Below, piece after piece: positions 1-10,207 of a DNA stretch of 64,000 nt. The notes under the pieces are model-generated. The model was not told the origin of the DNA and did no database searches. It worked only from the letters and a program-made list of their open reading frames with translations. Origin of the DNA: Cyanobium gracile PCC 6307. Its GTDB lineage: Bacteria; Cyanobacteriota; Cyanobacteriia; PCC-6307; Cyanobiaceae. The position numbers were made by a program, and so were the translations under genes. The stretch's first letter is position 1. The number at the start of each line of letters is the position of its first letter. The DNA is taken from NCBI RefSeq assembly GCF_000316515.1, contig NC_019675.1:1107964-1171963 (forward strand), in the 5' to 3' direction.

Positions 1-318
1 CAACTGAAGAGCGACCTGCCCGAGATCTACGTGGGCGACACCGTCAAGGTGGGCGTGCGCATCCGGGAGGGCAACAAGGAGCGGGTGCAGCCCTACGAGG
101 GCGTGGTGATCGCCAAGCGCCACGGCGGCCTCAACCAGACGATCACCGTCCGTCGCATCTTCCAGGGCATCGGCGTGGAGCGGGTCTTCATGCTGCACAG
201 CCCCCAGGTCGCTTCCGTGAAAGTGGAGCGGCGCGGTAAGGTGCGTCGGGCGAAGCTCTTCTATCTGCGTGACCGGGTGGGTAAAGCCACTCGCGTCAAA
301 CAGCGCTTCGATCGCTGA
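1..318 (+). CDS. rplS: 50S ribosomal protein L19 (5' end missing)
   Basis: L19 sits at the 30S-50S interface of the ribosome. The frame is open from base 1 and the first visible residues ([17 protein letters not shown]) are already inside the protein, so about 20 residues are lost beyond the window edge; the GTG at 31 is an internal valine, not a start. The body [19 protein letters not shown] and the conserved GVERVF and SPQVASVKV segments are typical L19. The gene is followed 66 bases later by tRNA-Trp on the same strand, the arrangement expected in picocyanobacteria. The identification is firm from family knowledge; only the N-terminus is unseen. Confidence 0.97.
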   Translation, partial: QLKSDLPEIYVGDTVKVGVRIREGNKERVQPYEGVVIAKRHGGLNQTITVRRIFQGIGVERVFMLHSPQVASVKVERRGKVRRAKLFYLRDRVGKATRVKQRFDR

Positions 319-384
319 AGCCTGGTTTCACGGGTGGCCATTGCCCGCGAATCCCTTTCACGCTTTCCAGGGGCCATCGGCCAT

Positions 385-457
385 GCGCCGTTAGTTCAGT
401 TGGTAGAACGCAGGTCTCCAAAACCTGATGTCGGGGGTTCAAGTCCTCCACGGCGCG
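385..457 (+). tRNA. trnW: tRNA-Trp (CCA)
   Basis: A 73-base cloverleaf. The acceptor arms GCGCCGT (385-391) and ACGGCGC (450-456) pair fully with G457 as discriminator. The D arm TTAGTTCAGTTGGTAGAAC, anticodon loop with CCA between GGTCT and AACC, and T arm GGGGGTTCAAGTCCTCC are all present. No CCA tail is encoded. It lies between rplS and the small hyper-conserved gene. Confidence 0.97.
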
Positions 458-493
458 TTCGATGGTCCCATTTGCAGTCTCGTGGTTCCGAAC

Positions 494-682
494 ATGGAGT
501 TGGATCTACAACCCGGTGATGTGGTCAAGGTGCTGGAATCCGCAGCCCTTGGCTGGGTCCGGGCCCGGGTCATCCGGGTCAAGTCCGGAGGTCGGGTCGT
601 GGTCCAGAGCGACCAGGGGCGGGAATTCACCGCCCGTGGCAATCAGGTGCGTCTGATTGAACCCGCCGGCTTCCGCCCCTGA
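494..682 (+). CDS. picocyanobacterial hyper-conserved small protein (PSHCP-like)
   Basis: A 62-residue protein beginning MELDLQPGDVVKVLES and ending EPAGFRP, with a compact all-beta pattern (GDVVKV, GWVRARVIRV, GGRVVVQS, EFTARGNQVRLIE) like an SH3/Tudor barrel. From memory, it matches the Prochlorococcus/Synechococcus hyper-conserved protein in length, sequence and position: that gene sits beside tRNA-Trp, tRNA-Asp, gltX and rplS exactly as here. Published work as I recall it links the protein to the ribosome and to RNA binding, but its role is unsettled. An upstream in-frame ATG at 428 would lie inside tRNA-Trp, so ATG 494 is chosen; no clear Shine-Dalgarno sequence precedes it. A rho-independent terminator follows at 718. 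Confidence 0.9.
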   Translation: MELDLQPGDVVKVLESAALGWVRARVIRVKSGGRVVVQSDQGREFTARGNQVRLIEPAGFRP

Positions 683-717
683 GCCCAGCGCCTCGGCGTA
701 CCCTCTGGTCAGCGCCT

Positions 718-743
718 GCCCCGTGCCCCGCACGGGGCTTTTT
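718..743 (+). terminator. rho-independent terminator after the PSHCP gene
   Basis: Stem GCCCCGTG (718-725) pairs perfectly with CACGGGGC (731-738) across a 5-base loop and is followed by TTTTT (739-743). It ends the rplS-trnW-PSHCP transcription unit before tRNA-Asp. Confidence 0.85.
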
Positions 744-805
744 GTGTGGCACCCTCACCAGGCCCGCCCCTGCCCGGCCTTCCCGGGCGCCGTTGACGTA
801 CCGCG

Positions 806-835
806 TTGACGGAGGGACCGGTGACGATGGATACT
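806..835 (+). promoter_or_regulatory. candidate sigma-70-type promoter for tRNA-Asp / gltX
   Basis: TTGACG (806-811) and GATACT (830-835) are separated by 18 bases, downstream of the terminator at 718-743 and about 85 bases upstream of tRNA-Asp. A second TTGACG at 793-798 has no matching -10 box. This is a motif match only; no start site is known. Confidence 0.45.
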
Positions 836-920
836 TCCTTGGTCGGCGTCCGCGCCGTCGTGATCGCCCATCGGTGCCGCATCCTCCCCCCGGGGCGGAT
901 CGAGCCTCGAATGTCGGTCT

Positions 921-994
921 GGGACTGTAGTTCAATCGGTTAGAGCACCGCCCTGTCACGGCGGAAGTTGCGGGTTCGAGCCCCGTCAGTCCCG
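921..994 (+). tRNA. trnD: tRNA-Asp (GTC)
   Basis: A 74-base cloverleaf. Acceptor arms GGGACTG (921-927) and CAGTCCC (987-993) pair fully, with discriminator G994. The anticodon GTC is in the loop of a CCGCC/GGCGG stem, and the T arm contains GGGTTCGAGCCCC. gltX starts 25 bases downstream. Confidence 0.97.
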
Positions 995-1018
995 TTCTCA
1001 CCACCTGGAGCCGATTCC

Positions 1019-2464
1019 GTGGCCGCAGCGGTTCCCGTACGCGTTCGGCTGGCCCCCAGCCCCACCGGCACCCTCCACATCGGCACCGCCCGCACGGCGG
1101 TGTTCAACTGGCTGTTCGCCCGCCACCTGGGGGGCGCCTTCCTGCTCCGCATCGAGGACACCGACCGGGAACGGTCCAAGGTCGAGTACACCGAGAACAT
1201 CCTCGGTGGCCTGCGCTGGCTGGGCCTCACCTGGGACGAGGAGCCGGTGGTGCAGAGCCAGCGCATCGAGGCCCACCGGGCCGCGATCGCGCAGCTGCTG
1301 GAGAGCGGCCATGCCTACCGCTGCTTCGCCAGCGACGCCGAGCTGGCGGCGATGCGGGAGCGCCAGCAGGCCGAGGGCCGGCCCCCCCGCTACGACAACC
1401 TGCACCGGGACCTCACCCCCGAGCAGCAGCAGGCCTACATCGATGAGGGGCGCGAGGCGGTGATCCGCTTCCGCATCGACGACGGCGCCACGATCACCTG
1501 GAACGATCTGGTGCGCGGCGAGATGCGCTGGGCGGGGAGTGATCTGGGCGGCGACATGGTGATCGCCCGCCGGGCGCCCGCCGATGCCATCGGCGACCCG
1601 CTCTACAACCTGGTGGTGGTGGTGGACGACGCCGCCATGGCCATCAGCCACGTGATCCGGGGCGAGGACCACATCGCCAACACCGGCAAGCAACTGCTGC
1701 TCTACGCGGCCCTGGGGCTGACCCCGCCCCTGTTCGCCCATACCCCCCTGATCCTCAACCAGGAGGGCCGCAAGCTCTCCAAGCGCGACGGTGTCACCTC
1801 CGTGGGCGATTTCCGCGCCATGGGCTACACCGCCGAGGCCCTGGTCAACTACATGACCCTGCTGGGCTGGTCACCGCCGGAGGGCATCGGCGAGCGCTTC
1901 AGCCTCGAGCAGGCCGCCGCGGTGTTCTCCTTCGAGCGCGTCAACCGGGCCGGGGCGCGCTTCGACTGGGACAAGCTCAACTGGCTCAACGCCCAGGTGC
2001 TGCACGGGCTGGGGGCCGGCGAGCTGCGCCAGCGGCTGCTGCCCCTCTGGCAGGCCCGGGGCTGGGGCGACGACGGCCCGGCCGCCGATGCCGCCTGGCA
2101 GGAGGATCTCTGCGCCCTGCTGGGGCCCTCCCTCAGCCTGCTGGCGGACGGGGTCGACCAGGCCGCCCCCTTCTTCGAAACGCCGCAGCCGGACGAGGCT
2201 GCCCTGGCCCTGCGGACCGACGCCCCCAGCCGCGCCGCCCTGACGGCCCTGCTGGAGCAGCTGCCCGAGGGGCCCCTCGATGCCGACACGGCCCAGGCGC
2301 TGCTGGGGGCCGCCGCCACGGCCGCGGGCGTCAAGAAAGGGGTGCTGATGAAGGGTCTGCGGGCCGCCCTGCTGGGCAGCCTCAAGGGGCCCGACCTGCT
2401 CACGACCTGGGTGCTGCTGCACCGGCGCGGCAGCGACCGGGAGCGGATCGCCGCGGCCCTCTGA
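1019..2464 (+). CDS. gltX: glutamate--tRNA ligase
   Basis: Class I aminoacyl-tRNA synthetase of 481 residues that charges tRNA with glutamate. Cyanobacteria lack GlnRS, so this enzyme is expected also to mischarge tRNA-Gln for GatCAB conversion (family knowledge). The HIGH-type motif HIGT is at residues 20-23 and the KMSKS-type motif KLSKR at 252-256. The GTG start at 1019 is chosen because GGAG lies 8 bases upstream and the protein then begins just before [11 protein letters not shown], as in relatives. A GTG at 968 would lie inside tRNA-Asp. The stop is 17 bases from the convergent gene at 2482. Confidence 0.97.
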   Translation: MAAAVPVRVRLAPSPTGTLHIGTARTAVFNWLFARHLGGAFLLRIEDTDRERSKVEYTENILGGLRWLGLTWDEEPVVQSQRIEAHRAAIAQLLESGHAYRCFASDAELAAMRERQQAEGRPPRYDNLHRDLTPEQQQAYIDEGREAVIRFRIDDGATITWNDLVRGEMRWAGSDLGGDMVIARRAPADAIGDPLYNLVVVVDDAAMAISHVIRGEDHIANTGKQLLLYAALGLTPPLFAHTPLILNQEGRKLSKRDGVTSVGDFRAMGYTAEALVNYMTLLGWSPPEGIGERFSLEQAAAVFSFERVNRAGARFDWDKLNWLNAQVLHGLGAGELRQRLLPLWQARGWGDDGPAADAAWQEDLCALLGPSLSLLADGVDQAAPFFETPQPDEAALALRTDAPSRAALTALLEQLPEGPLDADTAQALLGAAATAAGVKKGVLMKGLRAALLGSLKGPDLLTTWVLLHRRGSDRERIAAAL

Positions 2465-2481
2465 CGCCGGGGCTCTGAGCC

Positions 2482-2724
2482 TCAGTCGTCGAGGGCGCCG
2501 TAGATCGGCTCCACCCGGATCGCCTGGACACTGCCGGCCCGCAGCACGAGGAACTCGCTGGTCAGGTCGCTGATCGGCACGTTCACGAAGGTGTCGAGGG
2601 TCGCCGCGTTCAGCACGCCGCCGTACCAGTTCTGGAAATCCTCCAGGGTGTTGAAGTGCACCTCCTGGTGGTGGCCGCCGATCAGGAACAGGTGGATGGC
2701 GTAGCGGCGGGGGGTGCGGGCCAT
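2482..2724 (-). CDS. conserved cyanobacterial hypothetical protein, 80 aa
   Basis: Starts MARTPRRYAIHLFLIGG and has an alternating beta/alpha pattern (AIHLFLIGGHHQEVHF, TLEDFQNWYGGV, EFLVLRAGSVQAIRVEPI). Small proteins of this kind with a FxTLEDFQxWY-like segment are common in cyanobacteria, but I know of no assigned function. The ATG at 2724 lies inside the 3' end of the upstream DUF1643-type gene (43-base overlap), suggesting co-transcription. It converges on gltX. No signal peptide or membrane segment is visible. Confidence 0.7.
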   Translation of the reverse strand: MARTPRRYAIHLFLIGGHHQEVHFNTLEDFQNWYGGVLNAATLDTFVNVPISDLTSEFLVLRAGSVQAIRVEPIYGALDD

Positions 2725-3281
2725 GGGGCGCGGACGGCGGCGTCGGACTGCCCACAGGATGCCCCATACGGCCGCAACAGGCTTGCGGCCGGCCGGTAGA
2801 GGGGATGGAGCGGGGCACCGGAGGCGGTGAGGCCGAGACACACCAGCCGGTGACGGTGGGGGGCCAGCAGCTCCAGCACCCGTTCGTCCTGACCCGAGCG
2901 GCGGCCGCCGTTGCCCCAGCCCAGCCAGATCAGCGGCAGCGGCGCGGCGGCACCGGCAGGCCCACGGGGCCGCTGGGCCGCCCGCACCCTGCGCCGGATC
3001 CAGGACGGGTTGGCGGCGCCCACCGGATCGGCGGCGAGGGCCAGGGCGGAGGGGCGGGGGCTGATGCGGGCGAAGAGGTTCAGCACCTCCAGGCCGCCGT
3101 AGCCCCAGCCGGCGGCGAAGGCCACCAGCCGCCGCAGGGTGGGGTCGTCGTGGCGATGGTCGGCGCGGGAGGGATTCAGGCCGATGAACAGCAGCCGGCT
3201 GCCCTGGGGCTCCCAGACGCGCTCCAGCCACCAGCGGTAGTGGCCACAGCGGCTGAAGGCGGCCCGGCCGGTGGCCTTCAC
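2682..3281 (-). CDS. DUF1643 family protein
   Basis: 199 residues. The segment LLFIGLNPSRADHRHDDPTL followed by LRRLVAFAAGWGYGGLEVLNLFA is the signature of the DUF1643 family, and a second block LIWLGWGNGG also fits. Family members are stand-alone proteins of unknown biochemical role, often near genes for nucleotide or DNA metabolism; no function should be inferred from that alone. The start is a GTG (3279-3281). The last third is Ala/Pro/Arg-rich and overlaps the next gene, so the true C-terminus may be poorly conserved. It is divergent from polA with only about 60 bases between starts. Confidence 0.75.
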   Translation of the reverse strand: MKATGRAAFSRCGHYRWWLERVWEPQGSRLLFIGLNPSRADHRHDDPTLRRLVAFAAGWGYGGLEVLNLFARISPRPSALALAADPVGAANPSWIRRRVRAAQRPRGPAGAAAPLPLIWLGWGNGGRRSGQDERVLELLAPHRHRLVCLGLTASGAPLHPLYRPAASLLRPYGASCGQSDAAVRAPWPAPPAATPSTCS

Positions 3282-3343
3282 GGCGCTTCCGGGCCGCCGG
3301 ATGGCAGGCTGTGGCGGACGGCGGACGGATCCCGGAAACGGCC

Positions 3344-6298
3344 ATGGAGCGGGACAAGCCCCTGTTGCTGCTGGTGGACGGCCACTCCCTGGCGTTCCGC
3401 AGCTTCTACGCCTTCGCCAAAGGCGGCGAGGGGGGACTGAGCACCAAGGAGGGGGTGCCCACCAGCGTCACCTACGGCTTCCTCAAGGCCCTGCTCGACA
3501 ACTGCAAGGGACTGGCACCCCAGGGGGTGGTGATCGCCTTCGACACCGCCGAACCCACCTTCCGCCACGAGGCGGACGCCGCCTACAAGGCCCACCGGGA
3601 AGAGGCGCCGGAGCACTTCTTCGCCGATCTGGCCAACCTGCAGGGCATCCTCAGGGACTGCCTCGACCTGCCCCTGTCGATGGCACCCGGCTACGAGGCC
3701 GACGACGTGCTCGGCACCCTGGCCAACCGGGCGGCGGGCGAGGGCTGGCGGGTGCGGATCCTCTCCGGCGACCGCGACCTGTTCCAGCTGGTGGACGACG
3801 AGCGCGACATCGCCGTGCTCTACATGGGCGGCGGCCCCTACGCGAAGAACAGCGGCCCGACGGAGATCCGCCGCGCCCAGGTGATCGAGAAGCTGGGGGT
3901 GCCGCCCGCGGGGGTGGTGGACCTCAAGGCCCTCACCGGCGACAGCTCCGACAACATCCCCGGGGTCAAGGGGGTGGGTCCCAAGACCGCCCTCACCCTG
4001 CTCAAGGCCCACGGCGACCTGGACGGCATCTACGCCGCCCTCGACCAGCAGAAGGGGGCCCTGAAGACCAAGCTGGAGACCGACCGGGAGAACGCCTTCC
4101 GCTCCCGGATGCTGGCGGAGATCCTGGTGCAGATTCCCCTGCCCGAGGAGCCGCGCCTGGCCCTGGGGCGGGTGGACCCCCAGGCCCTGGGGGAGTGCCT
4201 CAAGGAGCTGGAGCTGTACAGCCTGGTGAAGCAGGTGGACGGCTTCGCCCGCCTGTTCTCCGCCGACCACCCGGAGCCGGCAGCCTCCCCCGCCGCCGCA
4301 AAGCCCGCTGCCACCGCCACCGAAGCCACCGCCACCGAAGCCGCCAGCGCCGAAGCCGAGGCCGAACCCGCCCCCGAGGGGGGCCTGCCGGCCCTGCCCG
4401 AGCTGCGACCGCAGCTGGTCACCACCCCCGAGGCCCTGGCCGCCCTGATCGAGCGGCTGATGGCCTGCACCGATCCGGCGGCGCCGGTGGCCCTCGACAC
4501 CGAGACCACCTCGCTCAATCCCTTCAAGGCCGAGCTGGTGGGGATCGGCCTCTGCTGGGGGGAGGGCCTGGCGGACCTTGCTTACGTGCCCATCGGCCAC
4601 CACAGCCCGCCCGCCGCCGACCTGCTCAGCGCGGCGCCAGCGGCGCCGGAGCAGCTGCCCCTCGATGCGGTGCTGCTGGCCCTGGGGCCCTGGCTGGCCA
4701 GCGCCGCGCACCCCAAGGCGCTCCAGAACGCCAAGTACGACCGCCTGATCCTGCTGCGCCATGGGCTGCCCCTGGCCGGTGTGGTGATGGACACCCTGCT
4801 GGCGGACTACCTGCGGGATGCCAATGCCAAGCATGGCCTGGAGGCGATGGCGGCGCGGGAGTTCGGCCTCCAGCCGACCACCTACGGCGATCTGGTGGCC
4901 AAGGGTCAGAACTTCGCCGACGTGCCGATCGGGGCCGCGGCGCTCTACTGCGCCATGGACGTGCACCTCACCCGCCGCCTTGGCGCCGTGCTGAGCGAGC
5001 AGCTGGCGGCGATGGGGCCCCAGTTGCCCCTGCTGCTCCAGCAGGTGGAGCTGCCCCTGGAGCCGGTGCTGGCCCAGATGGAGGCCACCGGCATCCGCAT
5101 CGACGTGCCCTACCTCAGGGAGCTGGCCGAGGAGCTCAGCACCACCCTGACCCGGCTGGAGCAGGAGGCCCAGGCGGCGGCGGGGGTGGACTTCAACCTG
5201 GCCTCCCCCAAGCAGCTCGGGGAGCTGCTGTTCGACACCCTGGGGCTCGACCGCAAGAAGTCGCGCCGCACCAAGACCGGCTGGAGCACCGATGCGGCGG
5301 TGCTGGAGAAGCTGGAGGACGACCATCCGGTGGTGAAGCTGGTGCTGGAGCACCGCACCCTCAGCAAGCTGCTCAGCACCTACGTGGAGGCCCTGCCGGC
5401 CCTGGTGGAACCGGAGACCGGGCGGGTGCACACCGATTTCAACCAGGCGGTGACCGCCACCGGGCGGCTGTCGAGCAGCAACCCCAACCTGCAGAACATC
5501 CCCATCCGCACCGAGTTCAGCCGCCGCATCCGCAAGGCCTTCCTGCCCCAGGAGGGCTGGCAGATGATCAGCGCCGACTACTCCCAGATCGAGCTGCGCA
5601 TCCTCACCCACCTCTCCGGAGAGCCGGTGCTGGTGAAGGCCTACAACGAAGGCGATGACGTCCATGCCCTCACCGCCCGGCTGCTGCTCGAGACCGACAC
5701 GGTGACACCGGAGGAGCGGCGTCTGGGCAAGACGATCAACTTCGGGGTGATCTACGGCATGGGGGCCCAGCGGCTGGCCCGCGAAACCGGCATGGGCCAG
5801 GCCCGGGCCAAGGAGTTCCTGAGTCTCTACAAGCAGCGCTACCCGAAGGTGTTCCTGTACCTGGAGCTGCAGGAGCGGCTGGCCCTCAGCCGCGGCTACG
5901 TGGAGACGATCCTGGGGCGGCGGCGGCCGTTCCAGTTCGATCCCGGCGGCCTGGGCCGGCTGCTGGGCCGGGATCCGCTGGAGATCGACCTGGAGGTGGC
6001 CCGCCGTGGCGGGATGGAGGCCCAGCAACTGCGGGCCGCCGCCAACGCCCCGATCCAGGGCTCCAGCGCCGACATCATCAAGCTGGCCATGGTGGGCCTG
6101 CAGCAGGCGCTGACGGCGGCGGGCCTGCCGGCCCGGCTGCTGCTGCAGGTGCACGACGAACTGGTGCTGGAGGCGGCCCCGGAGGCGCTCGAGGAGGTGC
6201 GGGAGCTCACCCGCCGCACCATGGAGCAGGCAGTGCAGCTGCTGGTGCCCCTGGCGGTGGACACCGGCGTCGGCCCCAACTGGATGGAGGCGAAATAG
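3344..6298 (+). CDS. polA: DNA polymerase I
   Basis: 984 residues, full length for the three-domain enzyme used in Okazaki fragment maturation and repair. An N-terminal 5' nuclease domain (VDGHSLAFRSFYAF; GYEADDVLGTLA; GDSSDNIPGVKGVGPKTA) is followed by an Ala/Glu/Pro linker near 310-370. The 3'-5' exonuclease keeps its acidic residues (DTET at 385-388; NAKYDRL; YCAMD), so proofreading should be active. The polymerase domain has motif A DYSQIELR (from D745), motif B RRLGKTINFGVIYG and motif C HDE (937-939). ATG 3344 is chosen because MERDKPLLLLVDGHS is the usual N-terminus; an upstream in-frame start at 3311 adds 11 residues without similarity. Confidence 0.97.
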   Translation: MERDKPLLLLVDGHSLAFRSFYAFAKGGEGGLSTKEGVPTSVTYGFLKALLDNCKGLAPQGVVIAFDTAEPTFRHEADAAYKAHREEAPEHFFADLANLQGILRDCLDLPLSMAPGYEADDVLGTLANRAAGEGWRVRILSGDRDLFQLVDDERDIAVLYMGGGPYAKNSGPTEIRRAQVIEKLGVPPAGVVDLKALTGDSSDNIPGVKGVGPKTALTLLKAHGDLDGIYAALDQQKGALKTKLETDRENAFRSRMLAEILVQIPLPEEPRLALGRVDPQALGECLKELELYSLVKQVDGFARLFSADHPEPAASPAAAKPAATATEATATEAASAEAEAEPAPEGGLPALPELRPQLVTTPEALAALIERLMACTDPAAPVALDTETTSLNPFKAELVGIGLCWGEGLADLAYVPIGHHSPPAADLLSAAPAAPEQLPLDAVLLALGPWLASAAHPKALQNAKYDRLILLRHGLPLAGVVMDTLLADYLRDANAKHGLEAMAAREFGLQPTTYGDLVAKGQNFADVPIGAAALYCAMDVHLTRRLGAVLSEQLAAMGPQLPLLLQQVELPLEPVLAQMEATGIRIDVPYLRELAEELSTTLTRLEQEAQAAAGVDFNLASPKQLGELLFDTLGLDRKKSRRTKTGWSTDAAVLEKLEDDHPVVKLVLEHRTLSKLLSTYVEALPALVEPETGRVHTDFNQAVTATGRLSSSNPNLQNIPIRTEFSRRIRKAFLPQEGWQMISADYSQIELRILTHLSGEPVLVKAYNEGDDVHALTARLLLETDTVTPEERRLGKTINFGVIYGMGAQRLARETGMGQARAKEFLSLYKQRYPKVFLYLELQERLALSRGYVETILGRRRPFQFDPGGLGRLLGRDPLEIDLEVARRGGMEAQQLRAAANAPIQGSSADIIKLAMVGLQQALTAAGLPARLLLQVHDELVLEAAPEALEEVRELTRRTMEQAVQLLVPLAVDTGVGPNWMEAK

Positions 6299-6341
6299 CC
6301 GCACGAAGGTAGGCTGCGCGCGAGCTTTGCCTCCGCCATCG

Positions 6342-7241
6342 ATGCCCCAACCGGTGCGGGTGCTGCTGACCGGCCGCCACGGCCAGCTCGGACAGGCCCT
6401 GCTGGCCAGCGCGCCTGCCGGCATCGACCTGATCGCAACGGGCCGGGAGGAGCTGGATCTCGCCGATCCGACCGCCTGCCGGGCCGCCGTGGCGCAGCAC
6501 CGGCCCGACTGGGTGCTGAATGCGGGGGCCTACACGGCAGTGGATCGGGCCGAAGCGGAACCGGAGCTGGCCGAGGCGGTCAACGCCGGTGCCCCCGGGG
6601 CCTTCGCCGAGGCCCTGGCCGAGACCGGCGGGCGACTGCTGCAGGTGAGCACCGATTTCGTCTTTGACGGGGAGCAGGGCCATCCCTACGCCCCGGATCA
6701 GGCCCTGGCCCCCCTGGGGGTCTACGGCGCCACCAAGGCCGAGGGGGAGCGGCGGGCGGCGGCGGCCCTGGGCGCCGATCGTCTCTGCCTGCTGCGCACC
6801 AGCTGGGTCTACGGGCCGGTGGGGGCCAATTTCTGCCTCACCATGCTGCGGCTGCACCGGGCGAAGGCAGCCGCCGGCGAGCCCCTGGGGGTGGTGGCCG
6901 ACCAGGTGGGCTGCCCCACGGCCACCGCCGGCCTGGCGGAGGCCTGCTGGCGGGTGATCGAGCGGGGGGTGAGCGGGCACCACCACTGGAGCGACTGCGG
7001 CGCCGCCAGCTGGTACGACTTCGCCGTGTCCATCGGTCTGCTGGCGGCGGCGCGGGGGCTGATCCACGCCCCGGCCCGGGTGCGGCCGATCACCACCGCC
7101 GACTACCCCACCCCGGCCCGTCGCCCCTCCTATTCCCTGCTGGATGCCACCACCACCCGGCGTGCCCTGGATCTGGAGGGGCAACACTGGCAGGCCGCCC
7201 TCGCCGAGGTGCTGGCGCGGATTCCCCTGCCCCAGGCCTGA
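6342..7241 (+). CDS. rfbD: dTDP-4-dehydrorhamnose reductase
   Basis: 299-residue extended short-chain dehydrogenase that makes the last step of dTDP-L-rhamnose synthesis, reducing dTDP-4-dehydrorhamnose with NAD(P)H. The nucleotide-binding loop TGRHGQLGQAL is N-terminal, STDFVFDG is the conserved catalytic-site strand, and YGATK supplies the Tyr/Lys pair. ATG 6342 is preferred to an upstream TTG (6327) since homology starts at VRVLLTGRHGQLG. It precedes rfbB by 30 bases, so both rhamnose genes are likely one transcript; rfbA and rfbC are not in the window. Rhamnose supply fits the downstream glycosyltransferase island. Confidence 0.93.
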   Translation: MPQPVRVLLTGRHGQLGQALLASAPAGIDLIATGREELDLADPTACRAAVAQHRPDWVLNAGAYTAVDRAEAEPELAEAVNAGAPGAFAEALAETGGRLLQVSTDFVFDGEQGHPYAPDQALAPLGVYGATKAEGERRAAAALGADRLCLLRTSWVYGPVGANFCLTMLRLHRAKAAAGEPLGVVADQVGCPTATAGLAEACWRVIERGVSGHHHWSDCGAASWYDFAVSIGLLAAARGLIHAPARVRPITTADYPTPARRPSYSLLDATTTRRALDLEGQHWQAALAEVLARIPLPQA

Positions 7242-7271
7242 ACACCCCTGACCCCGTCTCGCCCCATCCCG

Positions 7272-8410
7272 ATGGACCCCTACCCCTCCCTCGACCTGCC
7301 GCTGCTGCTCGCGGGGCGTCGCCGCATCCTGGTGACCGGCGGCGCGGGCTTCATCGGCGGGGCGCTGGTGCGGCGGCTGCTGCGGGACAGCACCGCGACG
7401 GTGTTCAACCTCGACAAGATGGGCTATGCCAGCGACCTGCTGGGCATCGTCAACACCGTGGCGGCACTGGGGGCGGAGGCGGAGCGGGCCGACGGGCCGC
7501 GGCACCGGCTGCTGCAGGTGGACCTGGCCGATGGGGAGGCCACCGCCGCCGCGGTGCGCCAGGCCGATCCGGATCTGGTGCTGCACCTGGCCGCCGAAAG
7601 CCACGTCGACCGCTCGATCGACGACCCGGGCGCCTTCCTGGTCAGCAACGTGATGGGCACCTACCACCTGCTGCAGGCGGTGCGGGCCCACTGGGAGGGG
7701 CTGCCGGCGGAGCGGCGGGAGCTGTTCCGCTTCCACCACATCAGCACCGATGAGGTGTTCGGCTCCCTGGGGGCCACGGGACGGTTCTCCGAGACCACCC
7801 CCTACGACCCACGCAGCCCCTACTCGGCCAGCAAGGCGGGCAGCGACCACCTGGTCCAGGCCTGGCACCACACCTTCGGGCTGCCGGTGGTGCTGACCAA
7901 CTGCAGCAACAACTACGGGCCCTGGCAGTTCCCCGAGAAGCTGATCCCGGTGGTGATCCTCAAGGCCGCCGCCGGCGAGCCGATTCCCCTCTACGGCGAC
8001 GGGGCCAACGTGCGCGACTGGCTCTACGTGGAGGACCACGTGGAGGCCCTGCTGCTGGCCGCCACCAGCGGCGAGGTGGGCCGCAGCTACTGCGTCGGTG
8101 GCCATGGCGAGCGCACCAACAAGGAAGTGGTGCAGGCCATCTGCGGCCTGCTCGACGAGCTGCGGCCCGACGGTGCCCCCCACGCCGGCCTGATCACCCC
8201 GGTGGCCGACCGGCCGGGCCACGACCGGCGCTACGCCATCGACCCTGAGCGGATCAGCACCGAACTGGGCTGGCAGCCCCGCCACGACTTCCAGCAGGGC
8301 CTCAGGGAAACGGTGCAGTGGTACCTGGAGCACGACGACTGGTGCACCAACGTGCGCAGCCGGGCCGGCTACGGCGGCGGCCGCCTGGGCCAGGCGGCGG
8401 GAGCGGGCCA

Positions 8411-8414
<4 letters not shown>
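7272..8414 (+). CDS. rfbB: dTDP-glucose 4,6-dehydratase
   Basis: 380 residues. Converts dTDP-glucose to dTDP-4-keto-6-deoxyglucose in the rhamnose pathway. TGGAGFIGG is the NAD-binding loop, [12 protein letters not shown] and [10 protein letters not shown] are family signatures with the catalytic Asp-Glu pair, and YSASK carries the catalytic Tyr/Lys. GNNYGPWQ-like [16 protein letters not shown] is also diagnostic. The stop codon overlaps the TTG start of cysS by four bases, coupling a sugar-nucleotide gene to an aminoacyl-tRNA synthetase gene. Confidence 0.95.
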
Positions 8415-9910
<1,496 letters not shown>

Positions 9911-9930
9911 GGCGATGGCGACGGACCCTG

Positions 9931-9950
9931 ATGCGCACTAATATGCGCAT
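9931..9950 (+). promoter_or_regulatory. operator palindrome with embedded -10 box of the first RHH/PIN module
   Basis: ATGCGCA (9931-9937) and TGCGCAT (9944-9950) form a perfect inverted repeat around CTAATA. TAATAT (9939-9944) inside it resembles a -10 element. AGGAG at 9955-9959 is 8 bases before the antitoxin ATG. A ribbon-helix-helix antitoxin binding its own palindrome over the -10 box is the usual autoregulation for such modules; binding here is inferred. Confidence 0.6.
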
Positions 9951-9967
9951 CCCCAGGAGCGGCACCC

Positions 9968-10207
9968 ATGCGCACCACTCTGGAGTTACCCGATCCGCTG
10001 TTTGCGCGCCTGAAGGCCCATGCCGCCAGCCGACGCCTCACGCTCAAGCAACTGTTGCGCGCCTACGTGGAGCAGGGGCTGGATGGAGAACCCCCAGCCC
10101 AGCGCCCCCCACGATCGGGCGCAACGCTGCCCAGATTGGAGGGGTCCTTGCCCATTCCAGACGAACAGTTGAGCAATTCAGGGCTGTTCAGCCTGATGGA
10201 GCCATGA
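9968..10207 (+). CDS. ribbon-helix-helix antitoxin (VapB-type)
   Basis: 79 residues. The N-terminus MRTTLELPDPLFARLKAHAA followed by RRLTLKQLLRAYVEQGL is a classic ribbon-helix-helix DNA-binding domain; the C-terminal tail (SGATLPRLEGSLPIPDEQL) would wrap the toxin. ATG 9968 has a good Shine-Dalgarno (AGGAG). The stop overlaps the toxin start as ATGA, the standard arrangement for coupled synthesis. The palindrome at 9931-9950 is its probable operator. Neutralises the PIN protein encoded next. Confidence 0.85.
   Translation: MRTTLELPDPLFARLKAHAASRRLTLKQLLRAYVEQGLDGEPPAQRPPRSGATLPRLEGSLPIPDEQLSNSGLFSLMEP

Noticed and set aside
742..930. 62-codon frame between the terminator and tRNA-Asp
   Set aside because: Runs into tRNA-Asp, no similarity, and spans the probable promoter.
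968..1018. Earlier GTG start for gltX
   Set aside because: It lies inside tRNA-Asp; the GTG at 1019 has a Shine-Dalgarno sequence and fits the family.
3278..6424. 1048-codon open frame on the minus strand opposite polA
   Set aside because: It is the antisense of a certain polA and low-complexity (Gly/Gln/Leu/His-rich), a common artefact of high GC.
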